Assembly: GCA_964036665.1 (NCBI GenBank)
Contig: OZ038533.1
Span: 1,007,001-1,071,000 of the forward strand
Source: Gordius sp. MW1
Taxonomy: Eukaryota; Nematomorpha; Gordioida; Gordea; Gordiidae
Length of the DNA stretch: 64,000 nucleotides
Direction: 5' to 3'
The translations under genes were made by a program, and so were the position numbers. Below are positions 23,936 to 35,189 of this stretch, piece by piece (the first letter of the stretch is position 1; every line of letters starts with the position of its first letter). The notes below the pieces were generated by a model, which worked only from the letters and a program-made list of their open reading frames with translations, was not told the DNA's origin and made no database searches.

Positions 23936-24620
23936 GAGCATTCTCGTACATTTGTTAATAATGTCAATTAAACTCTTCAACAACGAGTTCAGGATTGCAA
24001 CAGGACTCCGCCTAGGATGTGATATATTTGCATCTCACCAATGCTACTTATGTGGCTCATCGTTGATACAAAAGGTCCCCACGGTCTGCATTGCAAATTT
24101 AATAAGGCCAGATTTCTACGGCACACATCTGTTAATGCTCTTCTACAGAAGATACTCAAAAGGCGGGCTTTCCCTCCCAATTGGAGCCTAATGGTCTTTG
24201 CCTTAGCGACAAGAAGAGACCTGATGGACAGACCCTCGTCCCATGGGCAAAAGGGCTATGCCTAGCTTGGGACTACACCTGTCCGGACGCCTTTGCTCCC
24301 TCAAACCAGACCAAAGACCCCCTTGTTGATTCTGAAAGATTAAAGTCCGCTAAATACGCAGAACTTAATCCCACACTGCTTTTCTCTCTTATAGGGACCA
24401 CTACCCTTACAACAATAGGTCCTAAAACCCAAGCCCTTCTGAAAGAATTGGGACGCCGTATAGCTCCCAATACCCTTGACAATAAGGAAACTTTTTTCAT
24501 TAAACAGAAAATCGGAATCATTATTTGTCGTTTCAACGCTATCGCAATTTTCGAATGTTTACCTCGCATATGATTTTTATAGTTTTAGCTTCATTTAATA
24601 AAAAATGCTTATTAAAAAAA
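23936..24620 (+). pseudogene. LINE C-terminus, restriction-like endonuclease type (copy 1)
   Basis: Three overlapping frames together give the C-terminal region of a non-LTR retrotransposon protein: IATGLRLGCDIFASHQCYLC, then GPHGLHCKFNKARFLRH, then KRPDGQTLVPWAKG and LAWDYTCPDAFAPS. The Cys/His spacing (C-x2-C, then H-x2-HC) is a zinc-knuckle pattern, and the RPD plus WDxT residues resemble the PD...D core of restriction-like endonucleases of early-branching LINEs such as R2 and NeSL. At least two frameshifts separate the pieces. An A-rich 3' end follows at about 24596-24620. It is 5'-truncated, without the RT. Clade assignment is inference. Confidence 0.7.
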
Positions 24621-24869
24621 GTGAATAAAAAAATTCATTTAATCAATGTTTTCTATTTCTTAAATAAGTTTTTAATTTTCTGAGTATGGAAAATGTCGGT
24701 CATTAGTGTATGTGGTGTGTTGGGAAGATAAAAAGTGTGATTATATTAAGCAATGACTTAAATATATTCTAAAAGCTGTTCCCCGAGAGCACTTTTGGAC
24801 CGACAGGTTTTTTGAGTTTTAGACAAAGTCATATACCATAAATTAATTTTTGATTTGCGGTTGATATTT

Positions 24870-27800
24870 CTTCTTCTTCTTCTTCTTCTTTGTCAGTTAT
24901 TTGGTCCCACATTCGTGGGGTTTGTTTTGATAAGCTTCTTCCATCTAGACCGGGTGAGTGCCAAGTCTTGACTAATCTCTTTAGTTTTCATAACTTTATC
25001 GACTTACCCTTTCCACGTGACACGGGGTCGTCCTCTTCCTCTCTTCCCCTGTACCTCCATGTCCAGTTTTTCGATTTACGTCATCCGTGTTCCTTCTTAG
25101 TATATGCCCATACCACCTTAGCCGATTTTCGTTAATCATGTCCGCTATAGATTGAATATCCATTTTTGTTATGAGAAAGTCATTCGTCATATGGTCGAGC
25201 TTAGTAACCCCAAGCTCCACCGTATCATTCTCATCTCTGTGGCTTGTAATAGCTTTCCTTCCGTGGTGTTTAATGCCCATGTTTCACTTCCATAGAGTAA
25301 CACCGGTCTTAGTGGATTTGTAAGCTTTGCTCTTCAACCATATTGGCATTTTTTTGTCGCACATTACACCGGATATAATTCGCCATTTTAGTCATCCTTT
25401 TTGGATCCGGCATTGACTTCCGCTGCGCAGCCTCCCTCTTGATGTAGCATCGAGCCGAGGTATGTGAATCTGTCTACTTTTGGGTACTGTAAATGGTCAT
25501 CCAGTGATGGGGTGCCTGTAACGTTCATTTTTATGTATACCGTTTTTCGATCGTTGTTTTTTAAACCATATTCAGCTAAGAGCTTTGACCACTTTACGGC
25601 TTCTTCGAATACCTTCTCTTTTGTTTCCTCGCATAGTACTATATCATCGGCATATAGCATACACCATGGCGATGACTTTTGAATGTCCCTCGTTATCGTG
25701 TCTATAATTATATTAAATAAAAAGGGACTCAAAGCAGATCCTTGATGTAATCCAATTTTAACCCGAAAAGGTTTAGAGTCTCAATTATCGTCCTAACGCA
25801 TGAGTTTGAGGCTTCATAAATATTTTTCGTAAGCCGTATATATGCGTCAGGGATATTTTGTTTCCTCAGGCACACCATATTAAATCGTGGGGAACCGTGT
25901 CATAAGCTTTCTCCAAGTCAATAAAAACCATATGTAGTCTTTCCTCTTTTCACCATACTTATCCATCATTTGTCTTAGTGCGAAGATTGGGTCGATTGTG
26001 GATTTGCCGGCCACAAATCCGAATTAATTAGCCGATATTTCCACCTCGTTTTTCAGCCTTGTTACTAAGATCCTTTCCATAAGCTTCAAGGAGTGGCAAG
26101 TTAGCTAGATACCTCTGTAATTGCTACAGTCCTGAGGGTGGTCTTTTTTGCCTTTAAATAAGGGTATAATCGTGCTTGCTCTCCGTTGATTCAAAATTCG
26201 CGCTTCTACCAATATCTTGTTAAGAGGTTCGTCATGGTAATGACTCCTTCTTCACGACATCCGAGCAATGCTTCGGGATTTCATCTGAATCATTTGCTTT
26301 TCCTTTTTGCATTGTTCATTTGTGTCCTAACTTCATCCTCCTAAAAGAGTTCGACCATACTTATATTTGGCTCAATTTTGGGAAGGGAATACTTGTCATT
26401 TGCAATATTCATAAATTTCTTAAAATATTCTTTCCACCGTTCCATCACTTCTTTCGGCTTGAATAAGGTTTGACCCTTCTCGTTTTTGACTATTTTAAGA
26501 ACTCCGACATCCCGACTTTTATTCTCCCTTATCTTGGCCAATTTGTACATAAGCCTATCGCCCCTTTATGATCCAGTATATTTGCCATCTCGATGTAGGC
26601 GGCATTCTTCGCTATTGCAACGGCCTTTTTTGAGGCCCTCTTTGCGTCCCTACATTCTTGATAATCCTCCGACTTTTTTAATTTATTCCACCGTCTATAT
26701 AGATTTTTCTTACTTTCGATGAAATCTTTAACCGATTGTTGATCCCACCACCATAGTTCCCTATACAGAGCTTTGCCTCCTTTGGTCTGTCCTAGAACAT
26801 GAGCTGTTTCCTTAATGCCCTTAGATAGAGGCTCCCAATCGTCGTCTACGTCCCTTTACAACTTCCTTGCATCCAAGAGTGAGGAGGCTTTATGATGGTA
26901 TTCTTCGTTCGTCGACTTATCCTTTAGCCTTTCGTATCACATTCGGGGTTCATAGACCTTTCTTCTTTCGGGAAATACTCTTCTGTCAAGATCCATAACA
27001 AGGGGACGATGTTGCCTAGCGATTTCCTCTCCCGGTATTACTTTGCAATCCTTGATACTCCATAAGTCCTTTCGACATATCAGCAAATAGTCAATTTGAC
27101 TGAAATGCTTCCCACTTCTATAGGTAACAATATGATCTTCTCATTTTTGAAAATAGGTGTTAACGATCGCCATGTCATATGCTTGGGATACTTGGAGAAG
27201 TTTTTCCCCTTCTTTGTTCTTCAGACCATGCCCATGGCCTTCATAATTGCGTTCATACCCGAGACAATCTTTCCCTACGTGAGGGTTGAAATCTGCCCCG
27301 CCTTTCTTCCTGTCCTATTCCTTGTATTTCCTTTTCCAATGAATTGAAGAATATGTCTTTCTCTGATTCCGGACAACCAATTTGGGGAGCATACGCGCAC
27401 ATAACGGTTAGGAGGCCCCTTGATCTGCAATCTTCACCCACATTAGCCTGTCGGAACAACGCTTGACTTCCACCACCTTGTTCTTGAACGATTCGCTCAG
27501 AACGATACCGACCTCGTTTCTACTATTTGGTGACCCACTGTAGAAAAGCATGTATCCAACTCCTAATTCCCGAGCTTTCGTTCCGTTCCCCCTCGTCTCT
27601 TGTAGGCAAGCGATGTGTACCTTTTTTCTTTTAGCATTTGTGCGACCTCGATGCTCTTCCCCGTCAACGTTCCCACATTCCAACACGTTATTCGCATTCT
27701 TGCAACAACTAATTTCCTTAACCGCTTTCGTTGTGAGTTGGGCAGTGACCCTAGTGTATTTTTCATTGCACGGGCGGGGTATGCAGTGCGCGTCGTTTGT

Positions 27801-27934
27801 GGAGGACGCCCTAGCCTTTTCTTGTAAAATCTTGTTTGAAACTATCATAATTTTGGAGTTGGTTCTTATAGCCGGTTTCCGACCTGACGCCAACCCTCCA
27901 CTTTTTGCACACGGACTTGGGACCGTCGTAGGTA
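24870..27934 (-). mobile_element. RTE-clade LINE, decayed, nearly full length (copy A)
   Basis: On the minus strand, from the 5' end near 27934 to a (GAA)n tail at 24870-24891. The apurinic endonuclease begins with CWNVGTLTGKSIEVAQMLK (about 27700) and has HIACLQETRG in another frame. RT remains at about 26300-25390 include LYADDIVLCEET (catalytic YADD intact) and TYLGSMLHQEGG, and the end has RLRWYGHILRR, all typical of the RTE/BovB clade. Many frameshifts and stops make it inactive. The 5' end matches copy C (41615-47610) base for base over some 45 bp ending at about 27934. The 3-kb length suits RTE. No clear target duplication was found. Confidence 0.85.
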
Positions 27935-28260
27935 AATTCAGACCATTATTTTTTCGATTCTTGCGCAATAATTGACTAATATTGCCTAAACAAGATTCTA
28001 AAGTTAGATAGAACTTGTTTTTTTCATCGAAAACCGTTGGTTCATTTATTAATGAAGGAATCAAGAGGGGAAAAACATTTAATTTTCTAATAAACCTCAA
28101 TGAATTTAGTTAGATTTTACTATGGAAATTTTGCGTCTTGACAAATCTAGGTCTTTTTTGATCGACATCATATATTTTTATTAACTTCCGCTAAAAACAT
28201 TTGATGAATTCGTCAACACTATTTTTCATTAAATTATTTGAGTTTCAATGTTATCAACTA
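27935..28260. other. Short spacer with unexplained minus-strand open frame
   Basis: The minus strand here is open for about 55 codons (INEPTVFDEKNKFYLTLES and following) directly upstream of the RTE copy A 5' end. It has no recognisable domain and may be a fragment of the target locus or of another element. Confidence 0.25.
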
Positions 28261-29224
28261 GAGAACTGCAAAGTCACTTTATTTCAACCCGAACCCGACC
28301 CGAAAACATTTTCAAATTTTTAATCCGAACCCAACCCGGCCCGAAAGCGTTTAAATTTTTGTAACCGAATTCTTCCTAAACGCGTGTATTCGACACGAGA
28401 GTAAAAAAAATTGCGGTGTGTAAAACTTAATCGACACTTTACGTGCGATTTATGAAACTAATTTATACTAAAGTTTTTGATTACTAAATTTATTTGAATG
28501 ATTTAATTGCTATGCAATTTATGGTGTTTTTAGTGATGCACACATATGATAATATCACAATATCGGGTCGCAATTAATAGGAAATATAAAAATTTGCAAA
28601 TGATCCATTTTATAAATTTAAACTTGTTTTAATGGGCGTAGCGAGCATTGGAATTAGAGGGGGGCAATAATATTTAGGGAGGAATTTTTTTAAAAAGTTA
28701 GCCACCGTTTTAATAAATTTCAACAAATTTTTAAATTTAGAGGGCGGCAGTCGCCCCTCCTGCCCCCCTTTCTTGGCTACGCCCATGCTTACTTTTATTT
28801 TGGTTTATTATATATATTAATGTAGTTTTAATAAATAATGAACTACCACTTCACAATACTATTTAAATGCAATTTAAAAATATTTGTTTGTTGATATATT
28901 TTACCCTTCACTAGACATATTTAAATTTCGGTCCAAATTAAAACAATCATATTTAAATAAACAAAAAGAATTTAATTAACGGAGAATGTTCAATTATTCA
29001 TTTAGATCTTAATTAAAAATATTATACTCCTTGGCAACAATTAAAAGGATATGTCTCGTGTATTTTGCACTGTAAGCTTCATAACCTTTGACCCGACACT
29101 GTAAATTGAATTTGCAGTGTAAGCTTCATAGCCTTTGACCCGACACTTTAAATAGAACCCGACCTGACCCAACCCGACCCGACTGTCGGGTCGGGTTAGG
29201 TTTCAGGTCACCCATGCAGTTCTC
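28261..29224. mobile_element. hAT-like element with (ACCCG)n subterminal repeats, copy 1
   Basis: Terminal inverted repeats GAGAACTGCA (28261) and TGCAGTTCTC (to 29224). Both subterminal zones consist of AACCCGACCCGA-type repeats, in the right zone partly as an inverted pair (GACCCGACTGTCGGGTC). The interior matches the copy at 58827-61473 (AATAATGAACTACCACTTCA; GCAATTTAAAAATATT). It is non-coding and contains a GGGCGTAGCC MITE at 28631. The 8-bp flanks do not match here, while they match 7 of 8 at the second copy, so hAT membership rests mainly on that copy. Confidence 0.65.
28631..28787. mobile_element. hAT MITE of the GGGCGTAGCC family, copy c
   Basis: Ends AATGGGCGTAGC and TTGGCTACGCCCATG with a G run near the left end and a C run near the right. 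The flanks CTTGTTTT and CTTACTTT agree in 6 of 8 positions. Nested in the hAT-like element at 28261. Confidence 0.7.
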
Positions 29225-30044
29225 TGTAGTCTACTTATCTAATATCATCTTGAACGTCATGAACCTTTTCTACATTTGTTTGCATGGTAACAATGTATAA
29301 CTGAGAATTTTATCAAGTTATGAAACGGAATTGAAATGGTCAGATTTCCGAAAAGAACTACCCCTATTATTTATAAAATTGGTACTTATAAGTGTGGAAT
29401 GGCAAGGTGGTGGGGAAAATGATCAAATAAAGCTTTTTGCCCAAATTCAAATTCAAATTCAAAAATAAAGACCTTGGCTACCCCCATGTCCTGAGAGGAT
29501 GAAAACTCCTTAATGCTTTGATTAATAGATTATTAACAATAAAATTACAAAAAATAGTGTTTGTGTATATAATGTCGTCTAATGGAAAATGTAGTTATTC
29601 AAGAATCAGTTAATCAATTTTAATGCCAATTCTTTTTATGTTTTTTTATATTAAACCCATAAGTCTTATCTTAGCAATTTTATGGAAACCGGTCAAAGTA
29701 GCAGCTAATTTCGTCAGAACTCATTTCGATATGTTTAAGTAATTATAGCAAAAATAAAAAGTATTAACAAACCAAAACTATCATTTACATAAATGATATT
29801 CTTCTATCTACAAATTTATGCTGAATTAAATTTTAAGTTGGGCTTGACTAATTTTATATAAAATAAATTGTTTTGTCCTACACTATGCTACAAAAATTAT
29901 TTCAAAATGATATTACAACTATTAATTTATGTTTTTTGTTTATTCATTTTTTGAACTTTTTTCACTTTCTCCTAATACTTTGACGGGGATTTGACGAATG
30001 CCCGCTATTCCTTTTGCAAATACTTTTTAGTGCATAAGGTTGGT
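29225..30044. other. AT-rich spacer with a solo MITE end
   Basis: No gene. A lone right end of the GGGCGTAGCC MITE family (TTGGCTACCCCCATG) lies at about 29474-29488, preceded by a short CAAATT tandem. Confidence 0.4.
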
Positions 30045-30291
30045 CAGGCGCGTAGCCAGGATTTTCTCAAGGGGGGGGGGGAATTTTCAAAAATTTTAAG
30101 TACTTCATCGGGAGAAGGAGCTAATTACCGATGAATTGTCAATAAAGCCAATCCATTTAATCTATTCTTGGACATGGCATTTCTAATGTAAGTTTTTTGC
30201 CTCCTCAGCGTTGAGAAGCTATAAAAAAATTAATTTTTGCCAAGGGGGGGGGGGGAATTTCCCGTTCCCCCTCTTCTTATTTGCGCCACTG
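30045..30291. mobile_element. hAT MITE of the GGGCGTAGCC family, copy d
   Basis: Starts CAGGCGCGTAGCCAGG and ends TTTGCGCCACTG, flanked by a perfect 8-bp direct repeat AGGTTGGT (30037-30044 and 30292-30299). The CAG...CTG ends and the 8-bp target duplication place the family in the hAT superfamily. Two long G runs lie inside. Its left part is closest to the fragment at 23155. Confidence 0.8.
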
Positions 30292-30873
30292 AGGTTGGTG
30301 GATCTTAATGATACATTTGATGCAAAAAATTGAGAAATTTAAATCATAAACATTTTTACTATGCGATTAGATAGTTTTTAATGCGGCTAAAAAGCTGTAC
30401 TTACAAATAATAAATGTATTGTTAAAACTAAGCATTCTGAAAATTGTAGTCAACGTAACATCTTTATCACTTTGATTAATAAATACTTAGCATAATTTAG
30501 CATCAAATGAAAAGTTTGAACAAGTATTAAACATTTTAAAGAATATCATTAACACCTAATATAAGTGCCACTATTAAATTGAAAGGTTAACTTAATTAGC
30601 GCCATCTAGAGGCAATTTTAATTAGAGACTTATTTGGGTAAATACTTTAATTTCGTTGTGACACTTCTATTGAAGGTTATTATTATCCTCTTGAAAATAT
30701 TAACAAAATGCAATTTATTAAAATATAGGTATAAAACCTGTTGAAGATATCTCTACATTTATATTTCTATAAATTATTGTTAAAAAATTAAAAGTAGGTT
30801 TTTAGTATTGATTAATTTGCCGCCAAAAGGTAAAAACAATTTTAATATTTAATAATTATCTCTATGTAGTTGA

Positions 30874-31048
30874 CATGGGCGTACCCAGGTTTTGAATTAG
30901 GGGGGGGGGGCAGATTATTTTTAACAAATTTTTTTTTGTTTGACTATTTAAAAATTTTCATGAGAGCAAAAAAAAAAAGGTCTCTACTATCCAAAAATTT
31001 CCCGGCGACCAAAAAAAAGCAACTCCCCTAATTAAGCAGTGGGGGCAG
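30874..31048. mobile_element. GGGCGTAGCC MITE, copy e, right end lost
   Basis: The left end CATGGGCGTACCCAGG, a G run and the following AT-rich stretch match copy f at 40768. The right terminal repeat is not recognisable; the duplicated host segment resumes at about 31050. Confidence 0.55.
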
Positions 31049-31205
31049 GGGATGAGGCCATAAATAACAATCCTATGCAATCTACTTATAAATTGTGGGA
31101 TGAAATGATAGAATTCAAATATAATAAAAAGCTGTATTTATTAATTAATTAATCATGATCCTCAGATAGTTATTTAGCTTTTTTTGTTTTTTATACAATA
31201 ACTTG

Positions 31206-32397
31206 CGCCTCTAGGAAATATTCGAGATTCGTTTCGAGATTCGATTCGATCGAATCGAATCCATACATCTAAGTTTCGCATCGAATATTCACGCTGCTAA
31301 GATTCGAAAATCGGAATCGAATCTTTGAAAAATCGAATTTTATTTTTTGTAAGTTTAATTTAAATGGACGAGACTCAAATATTTAGCTATTTTTATCTTA
31401 CCGCATTTTAGTTATTTTTCCTGTTCCAGTTTGAAAAAGTTTAATTTAAAATTTTTCAAACTTACATAAGTTATGGAGAACAAGGATCACAATTTAATTA
31501 AATTGGACTTTGATAAAAACTGCAAAACAGCCCAAAAATATTTCACGATTAAAGGCTATATGTAATGAATTGACCCACCAATTAATTACATAAAGGCAAA
31601 ACTTGACATGGAAGTCAGATGAAACAGCAGATCATGCTAACAAAATGGCCAAACAGAAAATTGAAGATATATAGCATTCAATAAGAAGACAGTCTTATAA
31701 GCGAGTGTGGTCGATTTAAGGCGCAATATTTGAGTGCTTATCACCAGTACATGGCATATCGTATAGAAAAATTAAAGATGAATTGGAAACTGCTATAGGA
31801 AGTCAGCCCGATTTTGTATCAACTAGCGAGGTATCAACACTGGATCGTCTATTAAGAGCGACATGATTTTTGCACATTGAATGTTGAGCCTTTACAATGG
31901 TGGAAATCAAATCAACGTCGTTTTCCAACCATTTAAAAATTGGCATAAAATTTTTTCTCTATACCTGGAGACGTGTGAAATAATATTCTCAACCGGAACC
32001 AATTTATTGACCAAACACAAGCTATCGTTTAATGATGAGTGTAAGGAAGATAATTTGCTTTAAAAGTTGGCTAAAACGGTTCTTGATTGTCCTATACATA
32101 TCGCCATAGATTTTTGTTAGCTTTTAATATTTTTATTTTCGATGTGTGTATTTTTTACAAAAAATTTAATTAAATTTTTTAAATGTATATGCAAATTAAA
32201 AATCATAGTAGCCTTTTTAATGTGTTTTTTAATAAGAATAAAAACGTAATATATATTCGAATCGATTTCGAATCCTTAAATTTTTTTCGAATCGAATTCG
32301 AACCTTCATTTTAATATTCGACGAATCTCGAATCGAATATTTTTTTTGAAAAAAATTCGAATCCTAATTCTCGATTCGATTCGAAATCCAGAGGCGT
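31206..32397 (+). mobile_element. hAT element 4, GATTCGA palindromic subterminal repeats
   Basis: Ends CGCCTCTAGG and CCAGAGGCGT are inverted repeats; flanks ATAACTTG (31198-31205) and AAAACTTG (32398-32405) form an 8-bp target duplication with one mismatch, and the duplicated locus at about 40668 shows the empty site ATTAACTTGATC. The left subterminal zone contains a perfect 24-bp palindrome at 31238-31261 (GATTCGATTCGA and its reverse complement); the right zone repeats ATTCGAATCG-like units. A transposase remnant is visible: an ATG at 31474 with about 30 codons, and a C-terminal dimerisation box ETCEIIFSTGTNLLTKHKL near 31968-32024, stopping at about 32061. Internally deleted and inactive. 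Confidence 0.85.
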
Positions 32398-33399
32398 AAA
32401 ACTTGATCTTTTGACATTTTTTAGATCTTATCAGTGTACTTGCCACCAAAACTTAGTCGTGGATTAGGCAAGACCCGCAAGTTAGAATTTAGGTCATTTA
32501 TAAATACGTAAATTTAGATATGCTTAAGAACCATAAATATATTCAATATAGGATTGAATGCAGCATTTATGTTTCACTATTAGATCTGCCATTTTTAATG
32601 TTAAGACTTAAATAATTAATAAGAAATATCAAATTTTAATTTATTCTAATTGTTTCAGACTTGTGTATTATAATAATTTTAAAAACTTTTAAATATTAAA
32701 AACTCACTGTTGTAATGTAAAAAATTAAAAAATCTGAAATAAGATAGACATTTCATTTATGCAAAGTATCTTATAAATTATTAAAATCATATTGTAAAAT
32801 ATAAGCACATGCAATTACCACGTATGTTTCAAAATTTTATTGAATCATAATTAATGATTCACAGAGAAATATAAACTTACAAATTACTTAAAATATATAA
32901 TTTTGTAGATTGTAACTTTATTCCACTGGTCAAAAAATAAAACTTGTCAAATTAATTGGCAAACTGTTAGCAGATTCTGGTAGAGTTTTTCACGGTGAAC
33001 ACATAAATGTTTTTAGTTTTTCTCTTAAACGCCAAGTTTTTTTAATATCTGCAAAGTTGCCAAAGACAGCAAATTTAGCGTTTTTTGATAAATAACTTAC
33101 AAATTAATCGATAAAAATTTTATTTAATTGATTTAATTCGTAGATAAAGGGGAGAGGAATGTATTTAAAATTTTTTTAACCTAGCAGATTTACTTTTTTT
33201 AATTATATACAAAATTAACTTATCCCTAACTTTTACATTGACAAATTACACACGACTTGAGGTCGCCCTCCCTTCTCTTTAACACTAGGAATTAAGTGCG
33301 TGTTTTTTTAAACATGCTTTATTATAAAATGGTATTAGCTATACAATAAAGTTATCAAAGTGTTTAAACGCGTTATCCGATTCTTCGTCTTCTTTAAAA

Positions 33400-33512
33400 G
33401 AATGGGCATTGGGTCCATCAAGAAATAAAAACTGGATTTAGCGGTTGCAATGGCGATCGATTGCCTTAGTAGAAAACTATTCGATATTTTTGAAGGAGGC
33501 GAGCCTTTATTA
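33400..33512. repeat. Direct repeat flanking the LINE copy, left unit
   Basis: A 113-bp sequence (GAATGGGCATTG ... GGCGAGCCTTTATTA) that recurs in the same orientation at 35079-35186, just past the 3' end of the LINE at 33545-35078. The two units agree over most of their length, with a few substitutions and small indels. It could be a long target duplication, a site-specific target or part of an older element. Confidence 0.75.
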
Positions 33513-33544
33513 TTTTGCTGCGGCATACAAAAACTTATAAATCA

Positions 33545-35078
33545 AATTAATAACCAGTGTAACCTCTCACTACATGTATGGTTTCTCGATGTTGGCAGGC
33601 AGCCATGCAGAAGTAACCAAAGCGATTAACATAATCAAAGACTTTTGCACGTCCCTAAATCTAACACTTAATGATGCTAAAAGCGAAGTTTTACAGCTCC
33701 CTAATTTTAATAAAAATTCCATATTTAAACCATATTTTATTGTGAATAAAGAAAATCTTTGAATGCTCGGCTCTCCTATAGGTGGATCACCCTGTTTACA
33801 AGGCTTTTTAAACAAGAATTTAACCCTTTTGGCCTCAGAATTTGATCTTTTAAAACTACTACCAATACATCAAGCCTTTTTATGATAAAAAACTTTTATC
33901 TACAAAATTCAGCACTGTTTAGATCAGCTGCCGCTTTTTTACAAACAGATATTTTAAAAGTATATGAATCTACAATTAAGGATCTCCTTGAAAATTTTTT
34001 GAATCTACCTTTGGATAATATCAGCTGGCTGCAGGCCACCCTTCCAACCAAGTTTGGGGGCTTAGGAATTAGGTCCCCACTGACTATTTCCCTTGTGGCT
34101 TTTCTCTCGTCCTTTAAATCTGTGAAGGATCTTGTTTTTAAATTAACCTCTCAATCAAATGATTTTTTAACGGAATTGGGCATATTGTCTTGGCATGAGA
34201 ACGTCATACCAAGAAATAGCCTTCCAGAGTCGGCCAAACAACGAGATTGGGATGCCAGTAGAGTATCGCGCTCTGTCACTTACCTACTTTCGAGTTGTGA
34301 TACTGTGCAGCATTTTAATCTCAGGTCACTTACGACCGACTCCGGTCACGAATGGCTTGAATGTATCCCAAGTAAACATTCAGGACTTCTGCTTTCAAAT
34401 CCAGAAGTTTCGTATGCTATAGCTCTCCGCCTAGGTATTAAAGTTACCATAGGATATCCCTGCAAAAATTACAATAAGGAAATAGATATCTGGGCTCATC
34501 ACCCACTCCATTGCAAGTTAAACAAATATCGCTTTATCCGTCATCAAAAGATGAACCTCTTGATTCAATCGGCTTTAAAACTTCCATCCTCAAATCATCC
34601 GATCCTTCTTTAGAAGATAGAATGCGTCCCAACGGAGCTTCTATGATCCCCTGGGAGGATGGTAAGTTCCTAGCAAGTGACTTTACCTGCATGATATCTT
34701 CGCGCCAACTAATAATTATTACCCACTTTCTTGTGCCGAAGATCGTAAAATACTCAAATACCGAGCCATTGCTCATTCTAAAATTTTTATTCCAATAGTA
34801 GCTTCCTGTTCGGCTACTTTTGGCAAATAAGAATTAGCAAATAGATAGGAAACGAATCCCTTAAAGCTAAATCCTCACCCAGCTTTATTGTACGCCAAAA
34901 AATCGGCATTTTGATAGCTAAATATAATTACAAATCTTTATCTGACACATGGCCCGTGTTGGGTATTGACGAATCTGATGAATAATTTTATATATTATAT
35001 AATATTATTTTATGCTCGTTTATTGTATATTTCATGTATCCATTTTACCTAATAAAAGTTTTAAAACATTGAAAAAGA
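33545..35078 (+). pseudogene. LINE of the restriction-like endonuclease type (copy 2)
   Basis: The plus strand gives, in order: the RT tail (HAEVTKAINIIKDFCTSLNL, then the box LGSPIGG at about 33770), the thumb region WLQATLPTKFGGLGIRSP (about 34027), SGHEWLECIPSKHSG, SYAIALRLGI, a zinc-knuckle-like HHPLHCK..RFIRH, and the endonuclease-like block MRPNGASMIPWEDG and ASDFTC. A final frame near 34870-34985 ends in SDTWPVLGIDESDE. An AATAAA precedes the 3' end at about 35050-35078. It has a stop near 33760 and frameshifts near 34600 and 34700, lacks most of the RT, and is dead. Same family as the copies at 23936, 35190 and 48164. Confidence 0.8.
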
Positions 35079-35186
35079 GAATGGGCATTGAGTCCAAAGA
35101 AATAGAAATTGGATTTAGCGATCGCAATGGCGATTGATTGACTTAGTAGAAAACTATTCGATATTTTAGGAGGCGAGCCTTTATTA
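35079..35186. repeat. Direct repeat flanking the LINE copy, right unit
   Basis: 108-bp counterpart of 33400-33512. It lies exactly between the 3' ends of two convergent LINE copies (plus-strand copy ending at 35078, minus-strand copy ending at about 35190). Confidence 0.75.
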
Positions 35187-35189
35187 AGT

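Larger units (their letters stand above)
30430..32930. repeat. Diverged duplicated segment, copy 1
   Basis: This stretch aligns with 38200-41614 plus 47629-47645 in the same orientation once insertions are removed. Matching blocks include TAACAATCCTATGCAATCTA (31066 and 40549), TGGATTAGGCAAGACCCGC (32460 and 40723) and TTGTTTCAGACTTGTGTATT (32650 and 41210). Copy 1 carries a MITE near 30874 and a hAT at 31206-32397 that copy 2 lacks. The underlying sequence shows no clear gene; whether it is a host duplication or an old, unrecognised repeat is open. Confidence 0.75.

Noticed and set aside
27550-27975. 141-codon plus-strand frame
   Set aside because: It is antisense to the endonuclease region of RTE copy A; the minus-strand motifs decide.
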